64,000 bases of DNA, from the NCBI RefSeq assembly GCF_035046485.1, contig NC_085138.1, positions 359,913,238 to 359,977,237 on the forward strand, given 5' to 3'. The notes beneath the pieces are model-generated. The model had not been told where the DNA came from, searched no databases, and saw only the letters and a program-made list of their open reading frames with translations. This document shows, piece after piece, positions 9,260-20,789 of the stretch. The position numbers were made by a program, and so were the translations under genes. The DNA comes from Aedes albopictus (taxonomy: Eukaryota; Arthropoda; Insecta; Diptera; Culicidae). Numbering within the stretch: position 1 is the first letter of the stretch; each line of letters starts with the position of its first letter.

Positions 9260-9896
9260 AATTAGATAATTTCCAACATCGATCGAGATGTAGTGCAACC
9301 AAAAAGCAAAAGACAGAGCATCGTTGCCAGCAATAGTGAAACTGGTCATTATTCTAATCCACGATCGCAATATGATGTTTGGGAAGCTATGGCTTAACGC
9401 CTTTAAATATTATAATCATTTTATCTTTTCGACGAAAATTCTTTCAAACAACGGTTGAACATTTATCTTCAAAATGAAATAATGCTCAACCCCCAAGTGA
9501 TGGCCAACCACGCGAGTTACGGAAGGTTTAACTAATTAACATCTTATGAATGCGCTCAGTGAAATGAATCATATAACAACTTTAATCAACACATCACACC
9601 GCCGATTTTAATTTTGTTAGTATACATTGTATAGGCCTTTTATGTGATAAATCCGTTAGGCATTTATTTACGAAGGTCGGACAACAATGACCCGAAAAAT
9701 CAGCTGATGTAAGACTTCAAATGAAAGGGCCCATTTTAATATATAAAAGTCAGAACTTCATTCCAGCCTTTGTCCTACGTCAACTTTGCGGTTATGTCTC
9801 AGACATTACCCACCCCTAGTTTTTTTTTTGTGAAAACATAGTTTTCTGGCTGTTCGAGCCCGTATAAAGTTGATCATCAATATTAACTTCTTTTCT
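9260..9896. other. AT-rich spacer
   Basis: Tail of the array, then unassigned DNA. It holds the inverted GTCCTACGTCAA near 9772. No gene is seen. Confidence 0.4.
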
Positions 9897-11817
9897 CAAT
9901 CAGCCTAGATAGCTGTGTAGTATCGGTAACGATTATCTCAATTGGCTAAGAATAACACTACGAACACTAAGAATCCACCAACAGGTGACCCCTAATTCAT
10001 GGTGTGATGCGCCTTTATGCTTACCGTGTCTAGGAATGAATGGCTAGGGGGGTCTTATAGAAACCTAACCGCTAACGGAGCCTGTGGAGTACTAGGGCGC
10101 CCTCCACAGTATGTTACCATTACTGCGCTAACCGGAGCAATTGTGCAGTGGACCTTGTGTTTCTCTGAGACAATCAGATGCACTTCTTTAGTCTCACTTG
10201 AGGCTAAACAAGGGCGGGATTATGAAGATGTTGTTGATTAGTTTAAATTTTCACCTATATGGTTTCGCATTATGCAATTTACACTGTGCATTTTGTATAT
10301 CCTCGCCTTTGGCGTTTTCCAATCGATACCGATCTGGTTTTATTGCTGTTGTTCTTTGTTGTGCTGTTATTGCAAAGAGTTTAATCTTACCTAGTTTGGG
10401 TAGTAGCTACGATTAGGATAGCTCAGATCAATCTTCAGCATAAAAGAACAGCAACGATCAATATTTGCAGACTTATGCAAAATGGTACAGCCCAAGTGGC
10501 CTTGGTCTAGGAAACCTTGTGAACCCGATGTTTGCTACTTCCAGTAAACATGAAATGGCAAACTTGCGTGTCATGCCTCGAGCCTGTGTGCTTGTCAACA
10601 ACGCAATAGTTGCAACACTCATATCTGAACTAACCACCAGAGATGTATGTGCTATTTCAATTGATGTATCTGTTTGAAAGCTGAACAGGAAAAACGTCTA
10701 TTTTTCGGTTTATTTACTGCACGATGAACCATCCCCTATGGATGCTTTCAAACAAGTCATCGCACACTGCACTTCAAAAAGCCTTTCGCTAATTATTGGT
10801 AGTGATGCAAATGCTCACCATATCATCTGGGGCAGCTCAGACATTAACTTGAGAGGCTCCAGTTTGATGGAGTACTTAAGTAGTACAGATCTTGCATTAC
10901 TTAACATAGGCAACCGCCCAACCTTCACGGTATCTGCTAGAGAGGAAGTGTTAGACATAACGCTTTGCTCTAGTAGAATTAGTCACGAGCTGACCAATTG
11001 GCATGTGTCAGATGAAGAATCTTTATCTGATCATCGCTACATCTTTTTGAACATTTAAATGTTACTTCGCAAACTTTGCGTTTCAGGAATCCTCGGTCCA
11101 CCAACTGGGATCTCTTTACTGATTTGGTTGCGGCCAAATTTCTTGGATACTCACCATCTATTGACACTCCAAGTGATTTAGATGATGCCGTTGATACTAC
11201 AACGGCCCTCATCATGGAAGCTTTTGAAGAAGCATGCCCTCAACGGTCTGTGAAGATCATAAGAGAAACCCCTTGTTGGAACTCTGATCTGACGAAACTC
11301 AGGAAACAATGTAGAAAGAGTTGGAACTGACGACGTTCGGCTGGATCGGAGGCATTCAGGTCGGCTCGCAAGGCCTACCAAAAAGCTCTTCGGTCTGCTG
11401 AACGATCCGGCTGGAAAAACCTTTGTACAAATGTTTCCAGTCTGAGTGAAGCCAGTCGATTGAACAAAATCCTTGCAAAATCTAAGGATTTTCAAGTGAA
11501 CGAACTTCGTTTGCCAAATGGTGATTTCACTTCCTCTGATGAGGAAGTTTTGTAATATTTTTTCAGTACACACTTCCCCGGATGTGTGGATATTACATCT
11601 TCGGATGAACCTGATGTCTTTTCTAGTAGTTATGATTCTTTAGCTTCGGCTCGGAGTATCATAACTATAGAATCGATTGAATGGACACTTAATAGCTTTG
11701 CTGCTTTCAAATCTCCTGGGGCAGATGGGATTTATCCTATTTTGCTTCAGAAGGGAGTTGATCATATCAAACATGTTTTGAAACAACTACTTGTTTGCAG
11801 TTTTGCTACAGGGTATA

Positions 11818-12288
11818 CAGGTACTCTTCGATATAACGTACAAAAAAGTTTTCTCTTTGTACGTCATATCGAAGTGTACGTTATATCGAAGCAGAGAAAA
11901 ATTTAATATTTTTTATGCTAGTATTGTTGTATTCGACGTGAAATTAATCCCAAATAATAATTTCGGTGAAATTCACAAAACCATTAATTAAAAACTTGAG
12001 TTTTGACGAAAAAGTCATTTCGTTTTTTGTGTTTCGATATAACGTACATTTTGCTTCGATATAACGTACACTAAATTTTTCCCCAAATTGCGCTAAATCT
12101 GGGTAACAAGGCTAATGCTGCAACAAAACATTGATTTGAGTGATTTCGTAGTTTATCTAAGGGTTATTCGTGGGAAAAATAAGATTTTTCAATGTTGTAC
12201 GTTATATCGAAGCAAAATGTACGTTATATGGAATTCGCTATATCGAGGGTACGCTATATCGAGGGTACGTTATTACGAAGAATACCTG
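11818..12288. mobile_element. 471-bp TA-target MITE in the Lian RT region
   Basis: The ends CAGGTACTCTTCGATATAAC and its inverted partner (reading CAGGTATTCTTCGTAATAAC on the other strand) are flanked by TA on both sides. The CGATATAACGTAC motif recurs several times internally. The second Lian copy near 61950 shows the empty site GGGTATATTCCC. TA duplication and CAGG ends fit a pogo/Tc1-mariner type non-autonomous element. Confidence 0.85.
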
Positions 12289-13678
12289 TATTCCCAAATC
12301 CTGGCGGGATATACTGTGAAGTTTATTCCGAAAGTGGGTCGTGCGTCGTATGAAGAAGCAAAGAGTTTCAGACCTATCAGTTTGACCTCTTGTCTTCTAA
12401 AATGCTTAGAACGCATTGTCGATCATAACGTGATGTTCATCTGGCCAATGTGCCTCTTCATGTGAACCAACATGCTTACCAATCTGGAAAGTCCACTGCG
12501 ACTCTTTTACACAAAGCTGTTTACGATATCAAGAAGTCATTCGCTCAAAAGCAACCCTGCTTGGGTGTTTTCTTAGATATCGAGGGTGCTTTTGATAACG
12601 TGCCTTTTGATGCCATATTGGAAGCCGCACGGGGTCATGGTAAATCTCCAATGATTTCCAATTGGATTCACCTAATGCTCAAAACCGACATCTCTTCTCG
12701 ACATTGCGTCAAGCGGCGATTAGGAAATTGAGTGTTTGTGGATGCTCCCAAGCGGGAGTCTTATCGCCACTTTTGTGGAATCTCGTAGCAGATACGCTAT
12801 TGAGCCGGTTTATGGTTTTCCGACGACTACCTAACATTGTTAGTCGGTATGTGCATCAGCACCCCTTCCGACCTGATGCAAAACGCTCTTCAGGTAGTTG
12901 AGGGTTGGTGTCGCCAATATGGCCTTTCGGTAAATCCGAGTAAAACATATATTGTTCTTTTCCAGAAAAGCAAAACCGTAATGGTGTTCGACCTTTGCGT
13001 CTCTTTGATTGTGAAATCGATGTGACCGAACAGGTAAAGTACGTTAGAGTCATTCTTGATTCCAAGCTTTTCTGGACACCTCACATTGAGTTCAGAATCA
13101 TGAAAGCTTGTATGGCCTTCGGGCAATTCCGGCGAACCTTTTGTACAACTTGGGGTCTGAAACCCAAGTATATCAAATGGATTTACACAACTGTTGCTCG
13201 CCCAATATTGGCCTATGGATGTCTTGTGTGGTGGCAAAAGGGCGAAGTGAGAACGGTCCAATCAAAATTAGGCCATCTCCAAAGGATGTGCTTAATGGCG
13301 ATGTCTGGAGCGTTCTCTTCAACTCACTCCCACGGCAGCGCTCGAAGTTCTCTTTGACGTTTCCCCACTACACATTCAACTCAAACAAGAAGCACTTTAC
13401 TCGGTACTCGGTTTACTAGAGGAAGCTTCTGTGAACCGCAGTTCAACACACACCTCGTTGTTTCCACTTTTGGTGAATTGGGACAAAGTTGTCCTTGCTC
13501 CAAAAAATCTTACAATTGCTTGTAATTTGTAATGCAGAGCAATGTACTTCAATACAGATAGCCAGGCTGCTATTACAGCACTTGCTTCGGCCAACTCCAG
13601 GTCGAAGATAGTTATCGCTTGTCGAACTCAAATCGAGGAGTTGAATTCAGCAAACGCTGTTCACCTTGTATGGGTACC

Positions 13679-14467
13679 GTGATTTCGATTGAAATTGATC
13701 ACTTTTTGTAGTTTTTGGCGGATAATGTTTGAATACTTATTGATATGGTTAAATTTAATACTTTAAAACAAGTACGACCATGGTTTTCATCAGTAAACGA
13801 GGTTAAAAATTCTACCGCAAATCTTTTTATTACAAAAAATATCATTTGAAATAAAAAATCAAAAAATTAAATTTCGGGGTGAAATTGATCAGTCAGTGAA
13901 ATGTTTTTGTAAGTGCTGAAAATATTTTTTCCTCCTGAAATAACCACCCCAGAATGCAAAAAGCTATGCACAAGCTATGCGAAAAGCTTTTACAAGTTTA
14001 CAGAATTTTTACTTATTTAAGTTTGAAGTTTAAAAAATCTTAAGAAAACGCCTGAAAGTATGCAATTTCCATACCAAATATGTTATAACTTCCGGAAAAG
14101 TTCAATTTTATGCATAAACTTCAATATTTATAGAACTTTGGATGACGAAATCGGGTTTAGCAAATACTTGGCAGTTAGAAACATTTATTCGAATATTCAT
14201 TACATTTGCGATACAGCTACGGAAACAAAATTTTGAAAGTGTCTTTGAAGTTCGCCTGACAGGCAGTTTCGGAAAATGTTGAATTTTATACAAAAATATG
14301 TGACTAATTGGCTGTAAAACATGTAAACTCATCATTCAATTAGTCTTGAGCCAGATGATGAACATTTTTTACAAACTGTTTTAAGTTTAAAGCGTTATTT
14401 TTAACAAATAAAAATGGACCTCTCGTCAATCAATTTTACCCCACTGATCAATTTCACCCGAAATCAC
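13679..14467. mobile_element. 789-bp MITE splitting the Lian RNase H domain
   Basis: Terminal inverted repeats GTGATTTCG..TGAAATTGATCA at both ends. TACC flanks the left end and recurs two bases past the right end. The Lian reading resumes in register of meaning right after it. The interior is AT-rich and non-coding. Confidence 0.8.
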
Positions 14468-15360
14468 GATACCTTGTCATTCTTCCACCGCTGGAAATGA
14501 ATTGACTGATGACTTAGCTCGCACTGAAGCATCACATGACTTCATTGGCCATGAGCAAGCTATTCCGGTATCCAAGTGTTGGGTAAAGCTTCAGGTTGAC
14601 ACTTGGGCTGCCACTCAGCACAAACAATACTGGAATAGTTTGGAGTCGTGTCGTCATACAAAATTGTATTGTACTGAGCCATCTCTAGGGGTGGCAAAGT
14701 ATCTAACAAATCTGTCAAAGCAGAATTGCAGCATTCTGGTCAAAGCATTGACTTGTCACTGCCGACATGCATGTGATAGCTGTGAATCCGATTATGGAAC
14801 TTCGTATCATTTGATATGTAACCATCCAGTTTTTGCGCAACTGTGTTTCGGAGTACTCGGTAAACACTTATTAAGTGAAACTGACTTCAGAAACCTAAAT
14901 CTTCAGGACGTTCTGTTGTTCTTGACCCGCTGTAGTAAAGAGCTATAGGCTCTCTTTAGGCTTTATGCGTTATCACAGTGCTCTATTCAAAGCGCTGTTT
15001 AAACTCATTGTGGTACGCTTATGCGTTATTACAGTGTCCTTTTCAGGACGCTATGTGAACCCATTGTGGTACGCTTATACATATGTGTATGACGATCCTA
15101 TTCCCTTACCTGTCGTTTCCCCTGTCCCATCTTTTTTTCATTCCCTTTTCCCTCAGGTAAATGATGAATAGGCTCGTGTTCATGGCGATGGCACAAATTT
15201 CCCAAATGGCGGAGAACGTGCCTCTGGAGCCGACCTACTGATACCTGATACTGATATAGATAACATTTTGTTGCAGCATAGATTCAATTGGATCTTTAAT
15301 TTTCGTGTATACAGTCTTGGTAGTCTTAACATTCTGAGTGGCGATTTTGATACGAGGATA

Positions 15361-15900
15361 GTCTTATGCTGTTTGGGAGAAAAAAGGAATTTTGAACTTT
15401 TCTGAGCATGTCAGTGATCTCCACATCTGTAAACCTCGAAACAACAGTCCAGTCTATGATTCAAAGAAGGAAAACTCTGAGAAAAGCACTGGTAATTTCA
15501 ACGCCAAAAAAATAGTTAAGGTATAACCATTTTAAGCGCACTGTTCAGTTTCAGAGTTTATCCGCAACATTGAATTCTTTTGATCATCTTTCGGGTGAAC
15601 GATCCATTCAGTCAAATGGCATTCGAGCAAACTGCAACAGGGAGATGGCCGCGCATCGTCGACAAGATTGTGGACGAGCTGGTCTTCGTCGCAGCCAAAA
15701 AGCCAAGACTATCTTCATCATTCTTAATGAAATTGTTAATTGATAGAATCCATTCACAAGTATGGACATTCCAAGAATGGACCAAATCCTTCGCTGAGCT
15801 CAAAAACTTTAATTATGAATTGAAAAAAAAAAACAACACTGAAATCATCCACTGCACTGCATGGAAATTTAGTCTCCAGGCTACAGATATTACCGAATAA
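15361..15900 (+). other. Unrecognised ORF region with coding-like composition
   Basis: The frame starting MIIFRVNDPF at 15580 runs to TAA at 15900. Its first ~45 codons (through VVDELVFVAAKK-type residues: RWPRIVDKIVDELVFVAAKK) have high GC at third positions, unlike the surrounding AT-rich DNA, and then become A/T-rich. A second open stretch (15361-15525) ends at a possible donor AAG/GTATAA, with a possible acceptor TTTCAG at 15548-15553. The RWPRI..K.VDEL pattern slightly recalls the N terminus of DUF89/ARMT1-type proteins, but I would not assign it. It could be a stray exon, a gene fragment or a retrotransposon-captured piece. Confidence 0.25.
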
Positions 15901-16160
15901 TTAGATACCTCAATCGCAGTCTCAAACATCGAACAACTTCCCCATACAGCTCCCAATCCTTTCATCAGGATCAATTTTGAATTCACTAGCATCAATATCA
16001 CATTAGTGCTGTACTTCGTTTCAAAATCATAAGCATTTTTCTTTGGTTCACTCTTCCACTGTTCCTTGAGGGAGCTCTTTCTTCACAAATAACTATTTGT
16101 TTCCTTGCATTTCCTGCATCTTCGTTCATATTTACACATTAATATGTATTACAAAAGGAT

Positions 16161-17937
16161 TCCGATAAACGACGCAAAATTTGCGTTGCGTTGCGTTGCG
16201 TTGCGTTGCGTTGTAACGGAGTAATTCGTAGATTGCATACTGAAAGTTGTCATGTTAAAACTTCAATACTTCTATTCTAATTGCTCATGGAATGCTATTT
16301 GGGAAGGAACAGCTATCCAATCAGAGGTTGAAGTAATAAAGACATGAGAACTTCCATTGCCGGCCACGCCCATCTTCTCCGTTACGAGAATAGGAAAGGA
16401 TGTGATGATATGACACCTACTTTACAAGAGGTCAGCGACTCACCGACACCCCCATACGTGTCAAGGAGTTGGATATTGGGAACGGGTTGATTGGGGATTC
16501 ACTATAAGCGAGTGATGCGGCAAGATTCATATTGTGTTAGTGTATTTGAGTTAATCATGTAGATGTGTTGATGTGAGTGTAAGTGATTTTTTAACACCAA
16601 CGTTGGGAGTGACATAGCTAAGAAATTTTGTCACTCCATGGGCCTTTTTGCTTCCGGGATGGGGCACAGGCATTTGGACCATGTGTACTGGCTAACAAGC
16701 CTAGGCTTAAGCGCCATTGATCGCTCTCTGAAACGATAAGAAACACGTTATGTGTATGGGAAGGGATAATAGGGAAGGGATGATATCTATTTATCGAGAT
16801 GCCAGCGACTCACCGACGCTCTCGTAAATAGAAACGAATAGGATTTTGGGACTGGAATGGTCTGGAATTTAGTATGATTAAGTTATGCTGGCATTTGGAT
16901 GAGATGTAATGGGAGAAAAACAAAGTTTTTAATACGTCAATAAAATAAGTTACCTTTTTATAGCTGAAAACAGAAAGTATCAGGAATATTTTTTCAAAAC
17001 TTAAATTAATAATGCCCTTTTTATAACGTAAATGTTCATTTGTGATAAAATGCCCTTCAAACCCCTACTTTTTATTTTTGATCTAAGCATCATTGAGTTT
17101 CTTCGAACTCGAAAAAACCCAAATTAGATGAACATGATACCATAGTTTTAAAACATGAATGTTAACTAATTTGGCAAACTTTAATGCTCACTACTTGCTT
17201 CAATAGCAGAACTATTGATAACAATCAATTACAATTATACTCAACTTGATTAAAAAAACCCAAAATCAAAGAAAAGTAATAATACTGTTGCGAGAATACA
17301 CATAAGAGTAAAACAAGAAGCATGAAACGTTCTCACCGAATTTGAATATTCCATCAATAGATCTGCTTGAGAAGAGATTCTTTGGACGTCCAAGATCCTG
17401 ACGTTGATTAGAGAATCCATTTGAATGACAACTTGAAAATAAACGAGTCTTCCAAAATATCAGGTTCCGGAATCAGAACTGGGCGAAACTTGCGCACTCT
17501 TCGTATGTGCCTCGTTTCTCTCATTCGGGAGGATGTGGAGAACAGTACTTTTCCGTCAAGACCATAGGAAAACAGGCAGCAGGAGTTCAGAATCAACCGC
17601 ATTCTTCCTTTTGTCGCGGAACTTCTCACAAGACGGTTGAATCACTGCGAGACACTTTTCTGACTCTCGGACGCGCGGTGACACGATACACTTTCGGCGG
17701 ATTCCGTTATCGAGGAAAAAATTTAAGTGAGACTATCCCATTGGTATTGGTCTAGTACTTTACCGGAAATCAAAGCTCCAAAACGTACGGCACAACTAAA
17801 TTTTACTTAAATAAATTTTCACCAGAAAATCGATACGAAATTTACGGATAACGCGAGAAAACACGGGAGCGAAGATTTTTGACGTCCTATCTCGGACGCA
17901 GCACACTACGATCCTCCGATAAACGACGCAAAATTTG
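16161..17937 (-). mobile_element. ORF-less reverse-strand LINE derivative with a 23-bp target duplication
   Basis: TCCGATAAACGACGC followed by AAAATTTG is found at 16161-16183 and again at 17915-17937, a 23-bp direct duplication. Between them, on the minus strand, the insert begins GGATCGTAGTGTGCTGCGTC and ends in a tandem (AACGC)n tail (16184-16214). Long target duplications and a short tandem 3' tail are typical of non-LTR retrotransposition. The 1.73-kb interior carries UTR-like sequence (for example AGCCTAGGCTTGTTAGCC on the minus strand) but no reverse transcriptase, so it is an internally deleted or non-autonomous element. Confidence 0.65.
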
Positions 17938-18066
17938 ACTGAAAAACATCAAATGAAGTAGCGTTAATTTCTAATGGGGGCGTTTTCGAGCTACGTAGAC
18001 GTGTTGGGTGGAGACTGGAGGGAGAGTAGATCTCTGACCGAAGTCTAAGGTCAAGACAAGAAGTAA

Positions 18067-18181
18067 TCGTATAAGATGTTGCATAAGATGATAAAATGGA
18101 GGCCATGTGCGTGCATGCCTTCATTTAGGCGCATGTAAAATGTACGTATATCGCCTTCATTTTAACATCTTATGCGATCAC
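18067..18181. repeat. Imperfect inverted repeat
   Basis: ATCGTATAAGATGTT...AAAATGGAGGC on the left pairs imperfectly with GCCTTCATTTTAACATCTTA on the right. Possibly a small MITE; no target duplication was identified. Confidence 0.35.
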
Positions 18182-18411
18182 TGGTTGACTGGTCCATTAA
18201 AGAAAAATTGACAAGAGGTAGTGTAGTATAACGTGTGGCAAATAATATATCAAGTCGATATAAATATCTATAATATGTTCTTACTGATAGTCATCACACA
18301 TTGTACAATGCTCATTCGGACCTGAATGACTTTCATTCAATTAAAGAGCCCTTAAAATAAATTAATAATAAATAACAAAGTAAATTGGGAAAAATATGAA
18401 AATAATGATTA

Positions 18412-18651
18412 CCGTCAAGGCGCCATTCACCGTGGGGGCTCCATTCACCGTGTGCCTTCGAATATTTTTTCATTATTTCCATATTATGATTGAATGATAT
18501 GACAATTTCCCTTCAATTTTACCAATACAATGTTGTATTGGTGAAATTGAAGGGAAATTGTCATATCATTCAATCATAATATGGAAATAATGAAAAAATA
18601 TTCGAAGGCACACGGTGAATGGAGCCCCCACGGTGAATGGCGCCTTGACAG
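18412..18651. mobile_element. 240-bp nearly perfect palindromic MITE
   Basis: Two arms of about 118 bp read inward from CCGTCAAGGCGCCATTCACC and mirror each other almost base for base to the centre near 18531. TA flanks both ends (18410-18411, 18652-18653). Transcribed, it would make one long hairpin. No coding capacity. Confidence 0.85.
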
Positions 18652-19364
18652 TATATTTGTTTCCTAATATTGAGCATTGCTTCAATCCATCCAAAAGCTA
18701 TGACCATTGGGTAATTAGCAATGCTATTGGACACACACTAAATGTAACTTATCCAAATTGGCCTAGATATCTATTAGACCTGTTCACTTTGAAACTTTTT
18801 TTCTCCGATTCTCCGTGACACATCAAATTATCAACTCACATGCAAAAACAAGTCTTCAGTCCAAAATTGAGCCAAATTGATAAAGGTTTAGAGGTGTATC
18901 AAATCGATTTTGTGTTTTTTTAACCGTTTTCACAAAAATTTACTCATAAATCCAGAAAATTGCTCCGAAAGGGTGCCGAAAATACCGTTAGGATATAGTT
19001 AGAACAATACTCTACAACTTCGCTGAAGATACTACGGTGTTTAAATTGCTTATTTCGAAGCTATTCAATAATTTTAGTTGAAAAATCACGAAAAAACTCG
19101 ATATTTTTTCGATTTTACATATAAAAGTCATGTAATTTTACATTATTTTACGTGACTAAATTAATTAGCTATTTCTCCTTTGTGTAACGAACATTTCGTC
19201 CATACATCGTTTTTGTGTAGGAATTCGTTTTCAATGACTAATTATCAAAAGTATGTCACGTTGATACTAAAAATCGCGTAGAGTTGCCAGCACGAATTAA
19301 AACAAAGTTACCCATGATTAAAACGTCATGCCATCGTATTCTAATGTCTTTTGATTCAAGAATC

Positions 19365-19430
19365 AGAAATGGCGCAGATGATAAGGCTCGAGCCTGCGGA
19401 TCAGAAGGTCCCAGGTTCAAGCTCAAATAC
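19365..19430 (+). repeat. tRNA-like (pol III promoter) module, left
   Basis: GCGCAGATGATAAGGCTCGAG resembles an A box and CCCAGGTTCAAGCTC a B box; a T-run follows. It mirrors the module at 19908-19975. Confidence 0.5.
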
Positions 19431-19907
19431 ATAATAAACTTTTTTTTTTCTTTCTTTGTAGCAGTTAGGATGATGAATCTGCCATGAGCCATGGCCCATG
19501 ACTTACACGCAATCTCCCAAATAATGATGATCGGGACCTGCCAATTAAGCCCATTCCAGGACTAGCTAGATATTTAGTTTACTTGTTGACAAGAAATCGT
19601 ATCGACGAGATCAGCTGGACGAACTATTGGGCATCTGTTTGATACCGATTAATTTAGCTAAAACAATTCAATACGATGATGGAACTGCTTCTGGATGCAA
19701 CATTTATCATACAACTGTGGAGATTACTTGCATCTATCTAGCCAAAAGCTACACAACTACACGATAAAGGGAAACCTCATTCTTACTATGCACTGGCGAA
19801 GGCCTACGGTTTCGAAACAAGGCTATAATGCCAAATTGCAATGAGATGCAGAGTGTAGTCTCATTAACTTATAGCTGGATCGAGACGCAAAAAAATCCTA
19901 TTCCAGG

Positions 19908-19975
19908 GCTCGAACCTTGAATCTTCGAATCGGCAGTCTCATGCTTAACCATCTACACCAAATTGAAACTGATGC
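19908..19975 (-). repeat. tRNA-like (pol III promoter) module, right
   Basis: On the minus strand, GGTGTAGATGGTTAAGCATG (A-box-like) precedes AGGTTCGAGCCC (good B box). It is the inverted partner of the left module. Confidence 0.5.
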
Positions 19976-20097
19976 AGATGCGACAAAGAAATGTAATGAC
20001 GTTTTAATCATGGGTAACTTTGTTTAATTTTGTGCTGGCAACTCTATGCGATTTTTAGTATCAACGTGACGAACTTTTGATAATTAGTCAATGAAAA

Positions 20098-20764
20098 TGT
20101 TGCGAAACCACTGGGCATATTCGCCCGGCAGCTGAGTGAGTTCAGTACCACCACAGATGACAGCCGTATCAGCATAGACGTCAGGCCAGCAGACAGCGTG
20201 GTGAAGTGTCATATGGAGCATAAACCGAGAAAAATCGACAAGAACTATAGACCTGCTTTGCATGTGAAGTTAACACTAAGTGAATTTCGTTAATTTATGG
20301 ATGTAACTACTGAGTGAATTTATTATAATAACTATTCGTAAACAGCCGTGAGAGTCAGAAACCAAACTGAATTGTAAAACCTAGGTGAATTTCTAAAACA
20401 TGCATTTTTCTTACGTGCTATTTAAAACTTACTCCTAAACCTATTCTAGCTAAAACTATTAGTACGGTTATAAGTAGTACGGCAGTTAGTTTACTCTTAA
20501 TCAGTAGTCCACGCAAATACCAGTTACATGCAAGTAAGTGTAGTCTGACAAAAAAGAGAGCTAAATTGAAATGAATTTAATAAATCTAGGACAGTACGTG
20601 CAAACACAAAAGAAATCAGTTCGGACAAGACACAACAAAGAAGAAAACGAAAATGTAAGGTAATAATACATATCATTGGACGCAACTGATTAAATTTAAT
20701 ATATTTCAGCTTTGAAGCTGCGTGTTAGCTGCTATCAAAATCGTTTCCCTTCCCTGTCCGAACA
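20098..20764 (+). repeat. 5' LTR of the full-length BEL/Pao element
   Basis: 667 bp, TGTTGCG...CCGAACA, flanked on the left by GAAAA (20093-20097). It has AATAAA near 20579 and a possible short GT-AG intron (GTAAGG near 20655 to TTTCAG at 20709). Read by eye, it shows no difference from the 3' LTR. Confidence 0.95.
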
Positions 20765-20789
20765 ATCTTCAAAGATTTTCCGCCGGATC

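Larger units (their letters stand above)
5165..9785 (+). repeat. Array of degenerate histone-like mini-units bounded by a 12-bp inverted repeat
   Basis: Repeated modules share, in order: an upstream block with a CATGCAAAC octamer-like site, CTAGGGGTATAAAAGC, a short transcribed part with CACGGCAGCAAGCGGCGGG and ACCAACACGCATTGCGTGG, then GGTCCTTTTCAGGACC and an A/G-rich CAAGAGTT element. Four modules have the full promoter (TATA at 6345, 7268, 8221, 8955); other modules (near 5820, 6640, 6890, 8560) have only the downstream part. TTGACGTAGGAC at the left edge (5168) recurs inverted (GTCCTACGTCAA) near 9772. The stem-loop is the replication-dependent histone 3' end signal, so the units probably descend from a histone gene. 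Which histone is uncertain; one frame weakly resembles the H2A N-terminal region. Confidence 0.6.
10415..14948 (+). pseudogene. Lian-like ORF2 remnant: endonuclease, RT, RNase H
   Basis: The frame starts RIAQINLQHKR at about 10415 and stops at a TAG near 10510. The endonuclease core reopens at 10738 (SDANAHHIIWGSSD, then SDHRYI near 11030). RT pieces follow: PGADGIYPILLQ near 11720, VKFIPKVGRASYEEAKSFRP near 12320 and FLDIEGAFDNVPF near 12570. The region where the catalytic FADD box should lie (~12815) is damaged by a small deletion. RNase H residues (TDSQAAITALASANS) near 13550 run into VWVP, where the MITE at 13679 splits the domain; it resumes at 14474 with HSSTAGNELTDDLAR. The C terminus has a CDSCESDYGTSYHLIC zinc-type motif and ends with TAG at 14946. 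No continuous protein is possible. Confidence 0.75.
9897..15265 (+). mobile_element. Lian/LOA-type non-LTR retrotransposon, near full length but broken (copy 1)
   Basis: A 5'-UTR-like block (9897-10410) leads into endonuclease, reverse transcriptase, RNase H and a Cys/His C-terminal segment in that order, then a 3' UTR that ends near repeated CTGATACCTGATACTGATA. The presence of RNase H after the RT and the overall sequence recall the LOA-clade element Lian of Aedes aegypti. Two MITEs interrupt it (11818-12288, 13679-14467), and there are many frameshifts and stops, so it is dead. The 3' UTR contains an imperfect tandem duplication (14966-15080, around GTGGTACGCTTATGCGTTAT). Exact 5' boundary uncertain. 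Confidence 0.75.

Noticed and set aside
15030..15055. GTCCTTTTCAGGAC hairpin resembling the histone stem-loop in the Lian 3' UTR
   Set aside because: Stem is shorter, AAAC/ACCA flanks and a U7-like element are missing, and it sits within a local tandem duplication of the retrotransposon; most likely chance.
18867..19215. Possible host exon in the left foldback arm
   Set aside because: The same sequence occurs inverted at 28122-28500 with frame-breaking differences.
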